64,000 nt of DNA from Zoroaster sp. YZ-2022 (lineage: Eukaryota > Echinodermata > Asteroidea > Forcipulatida > Zoroasteridae), in assembly GCA_029582265.1 (NCBI GenBank), contig JAQQFT010000041.1:1-64000 (forward strand). Direction: 5' to 3'. Of the stretch, positions 1 to 12,009 are shown piece after piece. Under the pieces are notes generated by a model that was given only the letters and a program-made list of their open reading frames with translations, was not told where the DNA came from and did not search any database. Within the stretch, counting starts at the first letter, position 1, and each line of letters begins with the position of its first letter. Both the position numbers and the translations under genes were made by a program.

Positions 1-1660
1 ACAAACCCCCCGATTCTGTTTCAAACTATTGTAGTCCTCTTCATCCATCCTGCTCTTCTTGCCACTTTCTGAAAGAAAATGTTGAATGAGATGGTCCAGC
101 AGACTTGTTCTGAAGATTGAGGCATGATTTTCACCCTTTTAAACCCCCAACCCTTTGGGTATTTTTACTAGAAAGTATCCTGAATCACCAAAATCCACCA
201 TTTTTGTCACACACAAAAGTGGTGTCCTGAACCCATCAGAACCGCCAGTGTTAGATATTGGAATATCCGAATCCAAAATCCACCACTAAATTTCTGCATT
301 TTGGGATTAGGATACCATGCTCACATGAAAATTTGTATAGTATGTTGCTGCATAGAATCCATCAAAATCTAACACATACAAGTGTTGGCTGTACATGAAA
401 GTATAATCCATAAAAATACATCAACCAACGTGACAGCAATTAAAAACTATTGAAACCTTGAATCCATCAAAGTCCGCCATATGCTCAATGTGGAGATATC
501 CTGAATCTGAAATCCTCCAAAACGGGGGATGGATTTTGATGGTTTCAGGGTGGTAGGAAGAAGAAATTGAGTCTTTCCCACAAAACAGCCCTGGTAACTA
601 AGGCTGAACCATTGTCCGACTAGAGGCATCGTTCAATTAAATGCAGACAGGGCCAAAAACCACGGTGGTAAAACAAACACAGTCAGTTTGTAAATGGTTT
701 TATTCTTGTTTTGATACAGGTCAAAATGAAGGGAATTTTTCAACTTTACTTTTTTTTTTTTTTTTAATTTATATCCCAGTTACTCTCTTATTCCGGTGAA
801 GTTGACACACCAGGAAGATGCACAGACAAAACCAGTGAGAAAATAATTACAAAATAGAAGATTCTCAGGCAGCCGCCCGGGGAATTTAATGTCTCAGGTT
901 TTCCTTGATTTGCTGTTTTTTTCACAAACTCTTTTTCCTCTGGGGGGGTTTGAAAGTAAAAAAAATTACAAAATTTGTGTCAAAACCCCGTGTATGGACT
1001 GTTTAAACCCTATACAGAACCTGTAAACACCCCAAAATATGAGGCAAATTTATTTTGTAAGTCTGAAAATAGCGAAACCTAGCGGTTTTTGCCCTTTTTA
1101 GCTGGCAAAAGCCAGCCATCCGCCCTATTTTCATGATATACTTTTTCTTAAATGTCTGATCACACCCCTGATTTCAAACCATTGTTTTTGCCCATATAAT
1201 TGATTTTGAAACAGACCAGTGAGACTACTCATTTATAACCCAACTTTGTTCTCACCTGAACTTTGACCTTTACCCTCAGCTTATGGACTATTCGTGACCT
1301 GCCCACACTCCTGCGCCACGCCATGCAGTTCTTCACCCTCAGTGGCTTGGTGGGGATGTTTCATGATCCTTGTGTGTTCTTGCTGCCTTGTTGTCTTTAT
1401 CTCGCCTGGACATCATCCCGAGGCGGTCTTTGGCATTTTTGGTTTCCTGCGACCTTTTTATCATCCCCCTCCTTGCAATTTACATCACAATCATTTATAG
1501 GGGTTTCATCACACCCAGAGCAGGGGCTGCGTGAACAAAGTGATGTTAACATTTTATTAGGCATTTTCAGTATTTGAGCTTTGCATAGTGGAAGAACCGT
1601 AAGGGGAAGTTTGTGGTTATATTTTCTGAGTTAGAATAGCATATGGTTCTGAGAAGAACC
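1..1660. other. Non-coding stretch with short diverged repeats
   Basis: No exon with usable splice sites was recognised. Between about 178 and 530 a short motif of the form 'gaatccaccaaaatccacca' recurs several times in diverged copies (near 180, 260, 460 and 505). Related 'atcctccaaaatcc' wording returns at 3410, 25550, 32710 and 61220, so it seems to belong to a dispersed minisatellite family. A T-rich run lies near 750. The open frames at 1263-1577 have no recognisable protein content. Confidence 0.5.
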
Positions 1661-1663
1661 AGT

Positions 1664-2022
1664 AAATAATAATAAAAATATTAATAATGGGATTTATATA
1701 GCGCACGAACACCAAACTGGCCCAAGGCACATTATATTATTACCCTGCTCATCAGGCTCTATAAATCTTTCCCCGAAACCATCTCAGCTCCCTGGGGAGT
1801 ATACAGCTCAATTGCTGCCATTACAGCATATAGGGCTAATCAAACACAACAACCAACTCTGCCCTCACAGGTACCCATTTACCCCTGGGTGGAAGAAGCA
1901 ATTATGGTCAAGTGTCTTGCTCAGGACACAAGCACCGGTTGCAGCTGGGATTGAACCCATTCTGGCGATTCAGCCATCAGAACACAACCGTGTGCTAAAC
2001 CGCTCGCCATGGCACTCACGTA
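1664..2022 (+). repeat. SINE-like dispersed repeat, copy 1
   Basis: The segment begins in an (AAT)-rich leader, continues with 'gggatttatatagcgc', then 'accatctcagctccctgggg', 'cccatttacccctgggtgg', 'aagtgtcttgctcaggacac' and 'gctgggattgaaccc'. The same order recurs at 34140-34560 and, shortened, at 10745-10870. All three copies lie on the plus strand. This word order is familiar to me from short interspersed repeats of marine invertebrate genomes, which is memory and not a search. The 'ggattgaaccc' block resembles a tRNA B-box, so a tRNA-derived SINE is possible but untested. Confidence 0.65.
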
Positions 2023-2187
2023 GTATGGCAATTTCTGGTGAGGACGATCAGAGTAAACTGATTGAAACATTTATTTGGCAAACCACCAGTTTTTTTCGCA
2101 GATCCACACAATTCGAGAAATGGTGCTACTACAAACTTCCTATTAATATATTTAGGCCATTTAAACATATTACATTGATATTTTGTT

Positions 2188-2775
2188 AGGCTGTCTTTGG
2201 ATATTTTGGAACCGGATACCAAATCAGTAAACTGGATACCGAATACCCGTTTCATTTTGTGTTGAAAACATGCCTCCAGTGGTGTACAAAATGTACTGTA
2301 AATGGTAACAAATTGACAACCTTTAAACTCAGCCCTGTAGAATTTCGGACCGGCGTCCATGAAATAATCAATTTTACACAACATCTGTCGCCATTTTTTC
2401 CAAAAGGTTGGTGGGGTCAAAACTGGATAAAATGTAGGCCCATATGTAAGTTTTCCCAATGGTATATAATGTGATAAGGTTTTGAGAAGTAAGGCAGAAT
2501 CTTTTATACAAAGAACAGAATTCACCAAAACAGGCCGAGTTTAAGGGTTAATACAGCGACACCATACTTAAATCAATCTTTTCTTTTTTGGGAGTGCAAC
2601 CCTGTGAATTTAAAGATAATTGTCTGTAAAAGTGTAAGCATTACATTGTTCAAGAGTCACAGATTTCGTTGGCACCGCCAAATGTTAAGTCCGAATTTTA
2701 AAAAGTGTTTATGGTAATTGAACCGAAATTGGGAACCGGGTAATGCCCGTTTGGATCCCCAGCACAGCCCTAATA
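2188..2775. mobile_element. Possible non-autonomous DNA element with terminal inverted repeats
   Basis: The left end reads 'aggctgtctttggatatt' and runs into 'ggaaccggatacc'. The right end reads 'ggatccccagcacagccct', preceded by 'aaccgaaattgggaaccggg'. The reverse complement of the right end resembles the left end, giving imperfect terminal inverted repeats of roughly 30-40 bases. A second segment with similar ends lies at about 4090-4352. The open frame on the minus strand (2016-2528) shows no transposase motif. A hAT-like MITE is a guess from the end sequence only. Confidence 0.35.
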
Positions 2776-3404
2776 TTTGTTTGGAGGGAGGTTTTGTTGT
2801 CCAAAACGTTCTTAAATTGTTGGTTGGTAATTTGCTGGTGGGGGAATATTATTCAGATCCGATTTGTGGTAAAAGTGAAAAGGGATGAAATAGGAAGTTC
2901 TTAGTTAACATTTTCCTATAAAGTACCAAATGTTTGAGAAATTGATTAAAAATTTAAATTTATAAAAATCAATGTTTGGTGATTTTTGGGTGAGGATGAT
3001 TCACTTATCAATTATATTTTTTTTATATTGTCTTATCTATTCAATGAAATATTTTCCACTATGTATCTCATCACCCAAAAAATATAAAATTTTGGGTTTT
3101 ACAAAATTGTGACATTTTTACAGCGATGCTGTGTAATGACCAACACTTCACAAATCAGTTTATCGTTAGTTTCAAACCGGGGTTCCTGGGTTTTTGTTTT
3201 TCCATCAGTTTATGGCCCTGATATGCTATAGCGCCCTCTGCTGAGCGGTGCGCCAAGGTAGTAGTGATGTCAATCAGATTATAGTTGAGTACTAGTTCGG
3301 AAAATCGTATGAATATGAGTATAGTACTCAATGAAACTCATTATTAAGAAATCTTTTAATTTTATGACATGTCAGCAGCAACAAAGTTGTAATTTAATTT
3401 AACC

Positions 3405-3757
3405 TAACCTTCCAAATCCTCCAAAATCATTTTTTAGAAAGTGAAGGATTTTGAAGGTTTGGGAGGTTAAATGCTCTTTGCGAAGTGAAGGTTTTGGAGG
3501 ATTCAGGTTATGTAAGAAAATGAGCCTAGGGAGTTAGGAAGGATTCAGGTTATGTGTGGCAAATGGGCCTAGGGAGTTAGGGGGGATTCAGGTTATGTGT
3601 GAAGCAAATGGGCCTAGGAGTTAGGAAGGATTCAGGTTATTGTAAGCAAATGGGCCTAGGGAGTTAGGGGGATTCAGGGTGTAAGCAAATGGGCCTAGGA
3701 GTTAGGAAGGATTCAGGTTATGTGTAAGCAAATGGGCCTAGGGAGTTGGGGTTAGTT
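3405..3757 (+). repeat. Minisatellite with 44-bp unit (array 1)
   Basis: About six units of 44 bases follow one another from about 3496. Each contains 'ggattcaggttatgtgtaag', 'caaatgggcctagggagtta' and 'ggaa'. Units differ by small indels. The 90 bases before the array hold two facing copies of 'aaatcctccaaaatc' and 'gaaggattttgaagg', forming a short foldback. The same 44-base unit, reverse complemented, makes the longer array at 31885-32530. Confidence 0.85.
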
Positions 3758-4089
3758 AAAACATATAGAAAGAAGGCCACATGCCTAGTGAGCTTGTCAA
3801 ACTTGGATCGTGGTATGTTCAAAATTTTGTATGTGGAGCGACGCAGAAAATTTTAACTATGTGCATTCCTTTTCCCCTTGTAAAGGGAGTAGAAAAATGG
3901 CCTCACATGGCTTCAGTCATTTGTGGGCACTATTGGGCAGACCCTCCATTCATTCAGTGTAATAGACATCAGTGATAATGAGTGAATTTTTTCATATTTT
4001 TTTTAAATTTCCCAATCCTGATTTCCGTTCCTCTCTTTAAGGGAAGGTACAACATTGTGGTAACTACAACATTATCAAATTAACAGATA

Positions 4090-4352
4090 ATTATCAAAAG
4101 TATAAGGTTGTGTTTTTTTGTTATTTCGGGAAACCCGGGATACCTGAAATTGGAAATCTTCAGATACCGGTTACCCGTAAAACACATAAATACTCCCGGA
4201 TGTAAAATAACCCAAGGGAACATCACCATTCTCCACAATTTAGTAGAAAAAAATTTAAAAATTCCTTTTGTGTGGCTTATGTTCAGTCAGGTAATTGGAA
4301 CCGAAAAAGGGAATCGGTAATGACGTCTCCGTCGGTATCCAGCACAGTCTTT
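4090..4352. mobile_element. Short relative of the 2188-2775 element
   Basis: The segment carries 'gggaaacccgggatacctg' on the left and 'ggaaccgaaaaagggaatcgg', then 'tatccagcacagtcttta', on the right. These parallel the ends of the element at 2188-2775. The interior differs and is shorter. It is best seen as a second diverged non-autonomous copy, with ends placed by eye. Confidence 0.3.
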
Positions 4353-6919
4353 AAAAGTAAAATTTGGGTGCAATGTTTGCACAAGTATCAGTCGTCCTGA
4401 TAGGTCCTATTCTGTCTGAAGTGCATTCATATTAGAGAAAAAGGTATGGTTATTGTGGAATTTAAACCAAGTCAGTTTAAGAAAATAAATTGTTAATTTG
4501 ATCATCTCGTAATAATCAAGTTGTACATTCTTTAACTGTTCAATACTAAAAAAAAATTAACCAACTGCATATTTTAAAATTTTTGTATTTATTGAACTAA
4601 AATTAGCGATAAAAACAACATATTTGTCACAAATTAGACACTCGCCTGCGGCAAAACATAGAATTCATTTCCCGAATGAGACTTTTGCAAATATTTTGTG
4701 TGTTTTAAATTTTGTTGGTGTCTAGAGGTATAAAGGAAGGGGCCAGGCCGAAATCGATGGTTTCACCTGCTAGGTTCGAAACGTAAGGCAAATAACAATT
4801 TTTTTGCCTTTTTAAAAAGACAACAAAGGACGAAATAATGATTTTGGGAGGTTTTGGCTTAAAAATATTTCACGCCATCCTGTACATTTATTGATTTCCC
4901 TGCATCCATCATGACACCTTCATATTTTCCCATAAAGCTGCTTAACAGAGATGTTGACTTAGCCAATATTTTTGCTAAGCATTTTAAAACAGACTACAAA
5001 GTACGAAGTACACACATTTTACGGAACGTTGAATGTTAACTAACGAAACGTGTTTATACACCTTACTGTACTAAGCATTTTGTTTCTGACTATTAACTGC
5101 AGTAGAATGCCCCGTGATATGGCATTTGACCCGTGATATGGCATTTGACCTTATGTGACCTAAATGGTCATATCAAGACTTGAACACTAAAGTTGTTATC
5201 TCATTCATGCTTTTTGTGTAACAGCCAGGTTTATTAGATGCCGCACGTGACACGTAAAGGGCCCGATTCGTACTTGACGCGAACTGATGTCCAATTAAAC
5301 ACCCGAGTTTCGCGCCAATGATTGCGCGAATCATTTAATTTATTCGCCGTGTATTTATGACGTAAATGATTTGCGTTCGCATGAAGTATGAATTGGCCAT
5401 GACTCACTTCAAATTCGGCAAATTTCGGCATAATTCGGAAACTGGGTCAGATCGAGGATATACCTCTGGATATACCTCTAAGGATATACAGAGATCAGAC
5501 TTAAAGTACAATATTTCAGTTTTACAAAACAGTTGATGATGTAAACGCCTCATAATAAGTGCCTGTTCTTGTTTAAAGATGCACTTTTGTTCTGCTTTTC
5601 GTGAGCTATAACGCCCATGTGGCTACGCCTTTAAACATTGACCAATGTCAAACAGTGCTGGCACGCGATCATTATTACAGGGCACTAATTTGACCTCAAC
5701 ATTCTGACAGTCATAGACGTTGGGCGTTAAGGAGCGCTGACAAAACACGACGGGGTGCATCTTTATGGTTATTAATCTGCAAAAAATATTATATTTTAAA
5801 AAGGAATGTTTTAAGTAGGCCTATTGTTAGGCATTAGGGAAAGTTTAAAAATGTTTTTTAAATATCTTTTCACTTCAAAATATAACACAAAAAAATCAAA
5901 ATATGAATGTATTGCTAAATTTGTTTTATTTAAGTGCTTAACATGGATGAAAGGTTAAGCAGCAGTTTGAAAGGTTTCGACACAGACACAAGTGCCTTTA
6001 AAGTGAAGGTACAACTTTCAACTTCCTGTTTTTTTCCAAAAAAAATTTGAAAAAACCTGTGAAAGTTTCATCTCAATATGGCGAGGCTTAAAACCAGATT
6101 GGTTATGTCCAAAATCGGCATTCTTTGAAGAAAAAATAGTTTAAAAGTTTGAATCTTTCTGAAATATCAGAAACCCCCCATAACACATTTTAGAAAGTGA
6201 ACATACTCAGTTCTGGCTGCACTCGACATGTATAGTTTGTAGAGTTCATGTTATTCCAAATCATTATCCCCCCGCCGGCAACTTTTTTTGTTTCTCAAGG
6301 ACAGCAATTAAGACGGACTAATTTTCGGGATGATTGAGAACAACTTTTTTTTTGATATTAATTCGTTGATTTGTGATTCGGGTAATTATCAATGTTGAAT
6401 TGTACTTTCCTTTTAAAACCTCCCACTATTTTTTGTCTCGAAAACATAAACAATCAACGTTTTAGGCGGATCTGGGGCAAAGGGGCTGTAGCCCCTAAAA
6501 TCGTTTTTTTAAATTAAAAAAGAGGGGGGAGGGAAAACCCACCCCATTCCCACAGTGTGGGGATAAACATTAAGAAGGTGACCTACTTTCCCTCAATGTG
6601 CTTTGTTTTCTCTCCTTTGATTATTTCAATGTAATTGTTTTGATTCTAAACCCCCAAAAAAATGTTCGGGATCCCCCCATGGTTTTACTTCATCGGACAA
6701 AAGTTAAATGATCCATTTGGCTGTAAGCCCCGCTATCCTTACAATGACAACTGTATGGATGCCAAACAGCACGCCTTTCACGCCGCGCTATGAACATTGC
6801 AAAAAACGCCTTAGAACCGAAATTAACAGTCGTCCGGGAAAAAAGCCTAACTATAATATATTGATTAATATAATTAAAAAATATTGGAATCTATCTCGTG
6901 TTTTCCCCTTTGAGAAATG
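4353..6919. other. Intergenic stretch upstream of USP24
   Basis: No coding exon was recognised. A direct duplication of 'cccgtgatatggcatttga' sits at 5112-5148. A triple 'ggatatac' block occurs near 5455-5485. A segment rich in CG and TCGC words lies at 5250-5435, amid otherwise AT-rich sequence. It includes facing 'gattgcgcgaatca' and 'gatttgcgttcgc' words and may be a degraded foldback element. The minus-strand open frame across 5234-5431 has no family resemblance I can name. Confidence 0.4.
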
Positions 6920-7188
6920 AGATTTGCTGCGGCGATCTTTAATTATTTCTTCAGCGGCGGGGCGCGGCGGGTCCGTATTTCAAATTATCAATGTTTTTTT
7001 GTCTGCAAAGCTAAAAGCTCGACAAGCGCCCCTTTTTTCGAAATCAAATTAGGTTAAATTACAACATGGCGACGTACAGCGCGAATAAATTTGGGGTGTT
7101 GCCGTCTTGAAAATATCAGTTTCCCAAACCCCTTCCGGACGCCCTCCCCCAAGTGTTGAGAATATTGAACGCATCAATCATCTCAACA
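6920..7188 (+). promoter_or_regulatory. GC-rich promoter and 5' leader of USP24 homolog
   Basis: This 270-base stretch is much richer in CG than its surroundings, for example 'cagcggcggggcgcggcggg' near 6955. It lies directly upstream of the proposed start codon. At 7061-7072 the sequence 'acaacatggcgac' resembles the YY1 core-promoter motif around ATGGCG. No TATA box is evident at a convincing distance. A CpG-rich, TATA-less promoter with a YY1-like element fits a broadly expressed gene. Transcription start and promoter activity are inferred. Confidence 0.5.
7066..7110 (+). other. Short upstream ORF in the USP24 leader
   Basis: An ATG inside the YY1-like site opens a 14-codon frame (MATYSANKFGVLPS) closed by TGA at 7108-7110. 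This is 78 bases before the proposed main start at 7189. If the transcript starts upstream of 7066, this frame could lower translation of the main ORF. If transcription starts within the YY1-like site, it would be absent from the mRNA. The frame does not continue into exon 1. Confidence 0.3.
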
Positions 7189-7458
7189 ATGGAGCCGAAC
7201 GAAGATAGTCAGATGCTCATCGGAAAGGGTTTCCGACCCGACGGAGTCAAACCCCCTAACTCTGAGCAAAAAAGACGTGAACGAAGCCGTGGCGATCCTG
7301 ACCAACGAGCAACCGGGCATGTCGAAGACACCGTGGACGAGGGGTGGAAATGAAGGAGGGGGTCGGTGGACAGGCTCGGCAAATCCAAGGGGAACGGACG
7401 GGCAGAAACTTTCTCAGATCCAGCTCCTCCGAGTTATGTGACCATCGAACCAGACGAG
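7189..7458 (+). CDS. usp24: USP24 homolog, exon 1 (start codon and UBA-like segment)
   Basis: USP24 is a large ubiquitin-specific protease that removes ubiquitin from substrate proteins. The ATG at 7189 has A at -3 and G at +4. It reads MEPNEDSQM, comparable to the MESEEEQHM start of vertebrate USP24. After a frame slip around 7240-7260 the sequence reads LSKKDVNEAVAILTNEQPG, a close match to helix 3 of the N-terminal UBA domain (vertebrate: NDINEAVALLTNERPG). A Gly-rich linker follows, then a second slip, then DPAPPSYVTIEPDE, matching the Pro-rich segment after the UBA. The exon ends at GACGAG before gttaga. The two slips are most simply consensus errors. UBA assignment is firm; exact start is likely. 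Confidence 0.8.
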
Positions 7459-8654
7459 GTTAGACTTGTTCAGTCATGTCACTGTAGCTATGACAAAAAT
7501 TTCAAAATCAACGGACTTCAATACAATTATCATTGTCGGTCTTGAACAGACGTTACAATGATAAAGAATCATCTTCCCGTGACCAAAAAAAAGGAAGTTA
7601 TGACATGTTGAATCCGGGAATTTTAGGCCGTAAATGGCAATTATTTTATAAGGAAAAAAAAGAAATGTAAATTTGACTTGTGACCGTTCCAGATTTTTCG
7701 GGTCCATATCAATTTCTTTTTTTCTTGTCCCATTTTTTAAAAGGTTGTAAATAAATAAATAAAAAGGAAAAATAATTTAAAAATGACTAAATAGTAAATA
7801 AAAATAACAACAACAAAGAATAATGAAAATATCCAACATGAAAATAACATTCAAAAACATCGCTCCCATAGTCGCGACTCTCAAAAAGTCCCACATCGCA
7901 TGCCATGCAACCAGACTCGGCGCAGCGATGCCTTATCAGTCGTGGCGGCCGGCGCCCCCCGCTACACACACACTGACAATTATGCAAAATACTGTATTGA
8001 CATCGACCCTGGCGCGTATTTACCTGGTTGCGAACTGATAAAACCTCACCAATTTACCATTTAGATGGACAAACGAACAAAAAACGATTAAATAGTTTTA
8101 GAGCATTTTTAGTCACCTTCAGCAAAATTGACGACAGTTTTTAAGCCGATCATCAGGTACAATTTTCACTCGCCGCTTTAGGTTGAGATTTTCCAAAAAC
8201 TTTGCCAATGAGGTGAAAGGTCAATGTGTCTACGTCATCAAAACATGTGCACCGGGCACGCGAAACCGAAAACTCATAAAACCTGATTTCCAGAGGGGGT
8301 TAGATTAGCGAGTTGCCCTTTCGGGCAACGCGAGGGTGTTACCAAAAGCCCGGATAAGGCCCCGGCGTGAAACAGAGGATATGCACATACCTGGGCACGT
8401 CACCACTTAACTTTTTAGCATTAATTCGTTTGTCGTTAAGGTTTATCACAAATACAGCCACAATCGTGGGGTGTCTGTGGGCAACAGCACCACCGCGTGC
8501 CCCGTGAATGAACTCTTATTATTGTCTTACACTTGACGTCGATGCCGCGCCAATTCAGATGACCCGTTGTATGGTCCCAGTGCTTTTGGCAGGATTTCCT
8601 TCGACAAAAGACCTAGTTATAAGTTATAAAAGCAAAGACATCACAAATTTAATA

Positions 8655-8758
8655 TCGCCCCCTTATAAGGTTAGAAAAGGGCACTCATTGGTTCTGGGCG
8701 TGGCGTATACGCCGGCGTGCACATGAACCAATAGTGACCTTCTCTAGCCTGATAAGGG
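8655..8758. repeat. Palindromic mini-element (foldback MITE)
   Basis: The left arm 'cccccttataaggttagaaa' continues through 'agggcactcattggttc'. The right arm 'gaaccaatagtgaccttctc' continues to 'tagcctgataaggggg'. They pair as an inverted repeat of about 36 bases with few mismatches, around a GC-rich centre containing 'ggcgtatacgcc'. The whole unit is about 104 bases, typical of a foldback MITE. I saw no second copy in the window, and the target-site duplication is unclear. Confidence 0.7.
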
Positions 8759-9689
8759 GGACACCGTTTGACGTCATATGCATTTATAAAATCTATTGAT
8801 AAACCTATGTTTAATGTGATTCATTGGGAAAGTTTGACTAACGTTAATACTATCAATACATCATATGTAACCATTACTTCATAGCCTACCTGCATTTGAT
8901 CCAAAAAGAAAAAAAAGTTAACCATTTTAACAAACAAAATTCCGGTTTCATGTATTATGGAAGACTGGGTAAAATGTTGAATAAACTGCCACTTTTCTAT
9001 CCAAATCGGACTAGGGGTTTTTAGGGGGAAAATTATTCTAAACCAATATGTCAATATCTTCTCAAGAACCTGCCATTCCCGCATTAAACACTGGAGAAAT
9101 GTATTAAAGAGATTCGGTTGGGTGGACAAAACTTCCTGAAATTGAACGATGAAAAAAAGAATTTGTTCTATTTGGATCACGTCAGCAATTGTCTAAAGTT
9201 TCTCTTCCATTCATTACAATTGGTGACTGAGATAACCCCTCATTACATGCACGTATTTGGTGTTATATTTTACTCACAATGACTTTAAAACCACATATCT
9301 CCAACATTGTTGATATCATCATTTCATATCAAAATATAAGCGGTAGAAATACTTGAATAAAAGTGTTTCTGAACAAATTATACATCTTTGTCACATCATG
9401 CTCGATAACGTGAAGCTCTCCTTACGGTCTCCGAGAATCAAATATCTTCTTCAGCCCTACAAAACACAGGCTCGTGTTGACTTTGTCCAGAAAGTCATGC
9501 CATATCCGCCAATCTTGGGAAAAAACTGCACTGCTTCCTGTTTCACAGAAAATTGTTTAAACTTATGCTAAATTTTCAAACTTTAATAACATTGCTCAAT
9601 TTATATTTCTGAACTGCAAAGTCTACACTATCACACAATTTAGCTCCAGCAACATGTCACTCCTAAAGGAACCAACTTCAAAACGAACT

Positions 9690-9814
9690 GGGGTGATAGG
9701 TGGTTTTTTGTCGCAGCTCCGAGACTCTGGAATCATCTTCAACTAACTCAAATCTTTTCTAGTATAACCAGATTTAAGTCCCATGTTAAAACTCATCTTT
9801 TGTCACAACTCTAA
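9690..9814 (+). pseudogene. LINE ORF2 C-terminal remnant (CR1/L2-like)
   Basis: The frame from about 9700 reads FFVAAPRLWNHLQ, then ITRFKSHVKTHLLSQL and a TAA stop at 9812-9814. The pattern 'APRLWN...FKSxxKTHL' is the usual C-terminus of CR1/L2-type LINE ORF2 proteins, downstream of the reverse transcriptase. No reverse transcriptase motif was found upstream, so this is a 5'-truncated remnant in USP24 intron 1. The 700-bp repeat begins about 150 bases downstream and could be the same insertion's tail or independent. Confidence 0.6.
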
Positions 9815-9964
9815 AGATGATGCATATTTGTAATTGCATTGTAGGTACATGTCTCGGGACATAATTTGTTTTCCTATGCTATCATTGTATATTGTTTTAT
9901 TCATGTTTTTCTTTGCCAGGCCGAGCAGGAATGGATATGTTGCAAAATCTTTATTATTTTTATT

Positions 9965-10735
9965 ATTATATTTATATCAAATTAAGGTCTTGATGAAAAA
10001 AATACAATGGTTTTAAATCAAGAAATCGGACAAGAAATTTTTTAGGAACCCTGTTTTATTTAATCAGATACAGTTCGATGAAACCTGACGTTCCCTAACT
10101 GTGTACAATCCTAATGACACCAAAACCGTTGAATCAGCCTACACACCGTGATACACACGCTGCGTGTGTTTCCCTCATAAGAGCTTTTGAAAGGTGTAAA
10201 ATACACTCCGCTCAAAACTAAACACAATTACGGCTCAAAACTTTTACATATGATAGAAAAGAGGTAAAATTCATTCAGAACCGCTCTTCCAAAATTTCAC
10301 CTCGAAAACGGTGTTTAATTTTTATCTCTTAGAATCCGGGTTTTAGAGTAGCTACATGTATGGAGATTGAGCAAGCATGGTATGTAAAGGGCCTTTGACT
10401 CAATCGGGAACCCGTTTCATGTCAATCACAATTTTTAGAACCTTTTCTCAGCTTCACTTAGTTGAGATAAACACAGGTGTTACCCAAACAACGATATCGA
10501 TTTCCACCATGCAAAGCCTCAAAAATTAAATCACAATGTACTGGGCGCAAGACAGCTCAAGTGGATGCCCTCAGCAGGCGCGGCAAATTTTACGGTGAAT
10601 GCGCCCGATCTCGGAAAACACTCGGAAGGTGGCGGGAGAGTGGTTCATTCATAAAACCAGGCTTTATCGGCATTCCCATTGTTTTTTTAGTACATTGTTG
10701 GATACCTGAAACTATAAATTTCCAATGAGCTATTC
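9965..10735 (+). repeat. Repeat A, copy 1 (about 700 bp)
   Basis: The unit begins 'tttatatcaaattaaggtct' and 'tgatgaaaaaaatacaatgg'. It passes through 'cctaatgacaccaaaaccg', 'acatatgatagaaaagaggt', 'acccgtttcatgtcaatcac' and 'gtggatgccctcagcaggcg'. It ends near 'ccaatgagctattcatgtaa'. The same order of blocks recurs at 44050-44760 and, heavily degraded, at 60290-60790. All three are on the plus strand. No protein is recognisable, so it is a non-autonomous dispersed repeat of unknown class. Confidence 0.8.
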
Positions 10736-10744
10736 ATGTAAGAT

Positions 10745-10870
10745 TTCACAGGTACCCCTTACCCTGGGTGGAGAAGAATTATGGTAAAGTGTCTCAGGGC
10801 ACAAGCACCATGGTCTGTCTGATTGAACCCACATTCTGGCAATCAGTTCGATGCACTAAACTTCGACCAT
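10745..10870 (+). repeat. SINE-like dispersed repeat, copy 2 (3' part only)
   Basis: The blocks 'acaggtaccccttaccctgg', 'ggtaaagtgtctcagggcac' and 'tgattgaacccacattctgg' match the 3' half of the SINE-like copies at 1664 and 34140. The copy abuts the end of repeat A, so one has probably truncated the other. Confidence 0.6.
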
Positions 10871-11751
10871 GGTTTTGCCATGGATGTACCCCAAAATCCT
10901 CTCAGATTTATGTTGTTTTGGCCAATTTGTGCTGAGGCTCTTCTTTTCCATCCAGGTCAATATCGATCCGACCGCCCCGTTTTCTTTATAACCAAAAACT
11001 CTACCTAGTAAGGTGGGGAACATATGGGTGATGCTGGGCATATCTTAAATTATTCCAGGATATTTATTTCATGAAAATTGGGCATTTTTGGTATACGATG
11101 ACTTCTCAAGCCATGTCAGTCTGATCTTGTCAACTCCCGTTAGTGACCAACACAGTCATTGTACATGCGCAGTGGCAACTGTTTAAGGGTTCTTCTTTTT
11201 CTGAAGGGAGGTTTTTTTAGAAGGAAATAAGTCCAAACCATCATAAGTGGTTTTAACCCAACCCCTCCAGGGTATTTTGGCTAAAAAACCCTGCCAGACG
11301 CTAGATTGCATCGTTGTCAAGGACGGCTGCCCAGTGCCAATATCCATCAGGTCAAAAACCAAAAAGCGAACTGCCTCAGAGTCTGTGGTCACCAAACGCA
11401 GCAGTATACAACTCTGGCATTGTTCAATGGGACCAGCCTCAATAGCCTCAGACTTGGCTGCTTATGCACTGGTGTTGAAGCTGAATGCATCAAAGTGCAT
11501 CAGACTTTTCCACCTGATGCACTGTGCTCGCCGGGCAGGGTTAGGTTAAAAAGATAGTTTCTTCGACCCCAAAATCGATAAATCATTTTTAACTGGTTAG
11601 TGGTTGCAAACAAATTCTAAAAAACTTAAAAAGTGGTGGTGGATACGACATTTTTGCTTCCATCCAATTATCAGTGTTTGGACATGAAAAAACGAGATGA
11701 AATAACTGAAATTGACAGCAAATGGTTCAGGAAATCATCTGTGACTGCAGA

Positions 11752-11975
11752 AGGGTCAAGTCAGTCAAATGTTGAATATCCAGGATTCTAGTGTGCACTT
11801 CAAACGAACACTGTCAAACCACGGTAGTACATGGGTGCATTTACAGGTCAAAATGAGTCGACCGTTTTGACTGGTAAAAGCATTGTTCAAGTGGTCAAAC
11901 GACAGTAAAACCAGTCAAAAATGCCCATATGCAATTTTGGGTCAACAGTCAAAACAGTAAGTTGACTGATTTTGA
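11752..11975 (+). mobile_element. MITE M, copy 1 (plus)
   Basis: The element starts 'gggtcaagtcagtcaaatg' and ends 'gttgactgattttgacc'. The end is close to the reverse complement of the start, giving inverted ends of about 17 bases. Internal blocks include 'gtcaaaatgagtcgaccg', 'tggtaaaagcattgttc' and 'ttttgggtcaacagtcaaaa'. Related copies are at 12708-12912 (minus), 21555-21800 (plus) and 33001-33420 (plus). There is no coding capacity. Confidence 0.75.
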
Positions 11976-12009
11976 CCACTAACTACTTCCCCAACTCTCC
12001 CTACACATA

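Noticed and set aside
1900..2022. tRNA gene suggested by 'gctgggattgaaccc'
   Set aside because: Only a B-box-like word is present, with no cloverleaf. It recurs as part of the SINE-like repeat.
8313..8330. Hairpin 'gttgccctttcgggcaac', resembling a terminator or histone stem-loop
   Set aside because: It lacks a U-run and the histone stem-loop consensus. This is a eukaryotic intron, so a bacterial terminator makes no sense.
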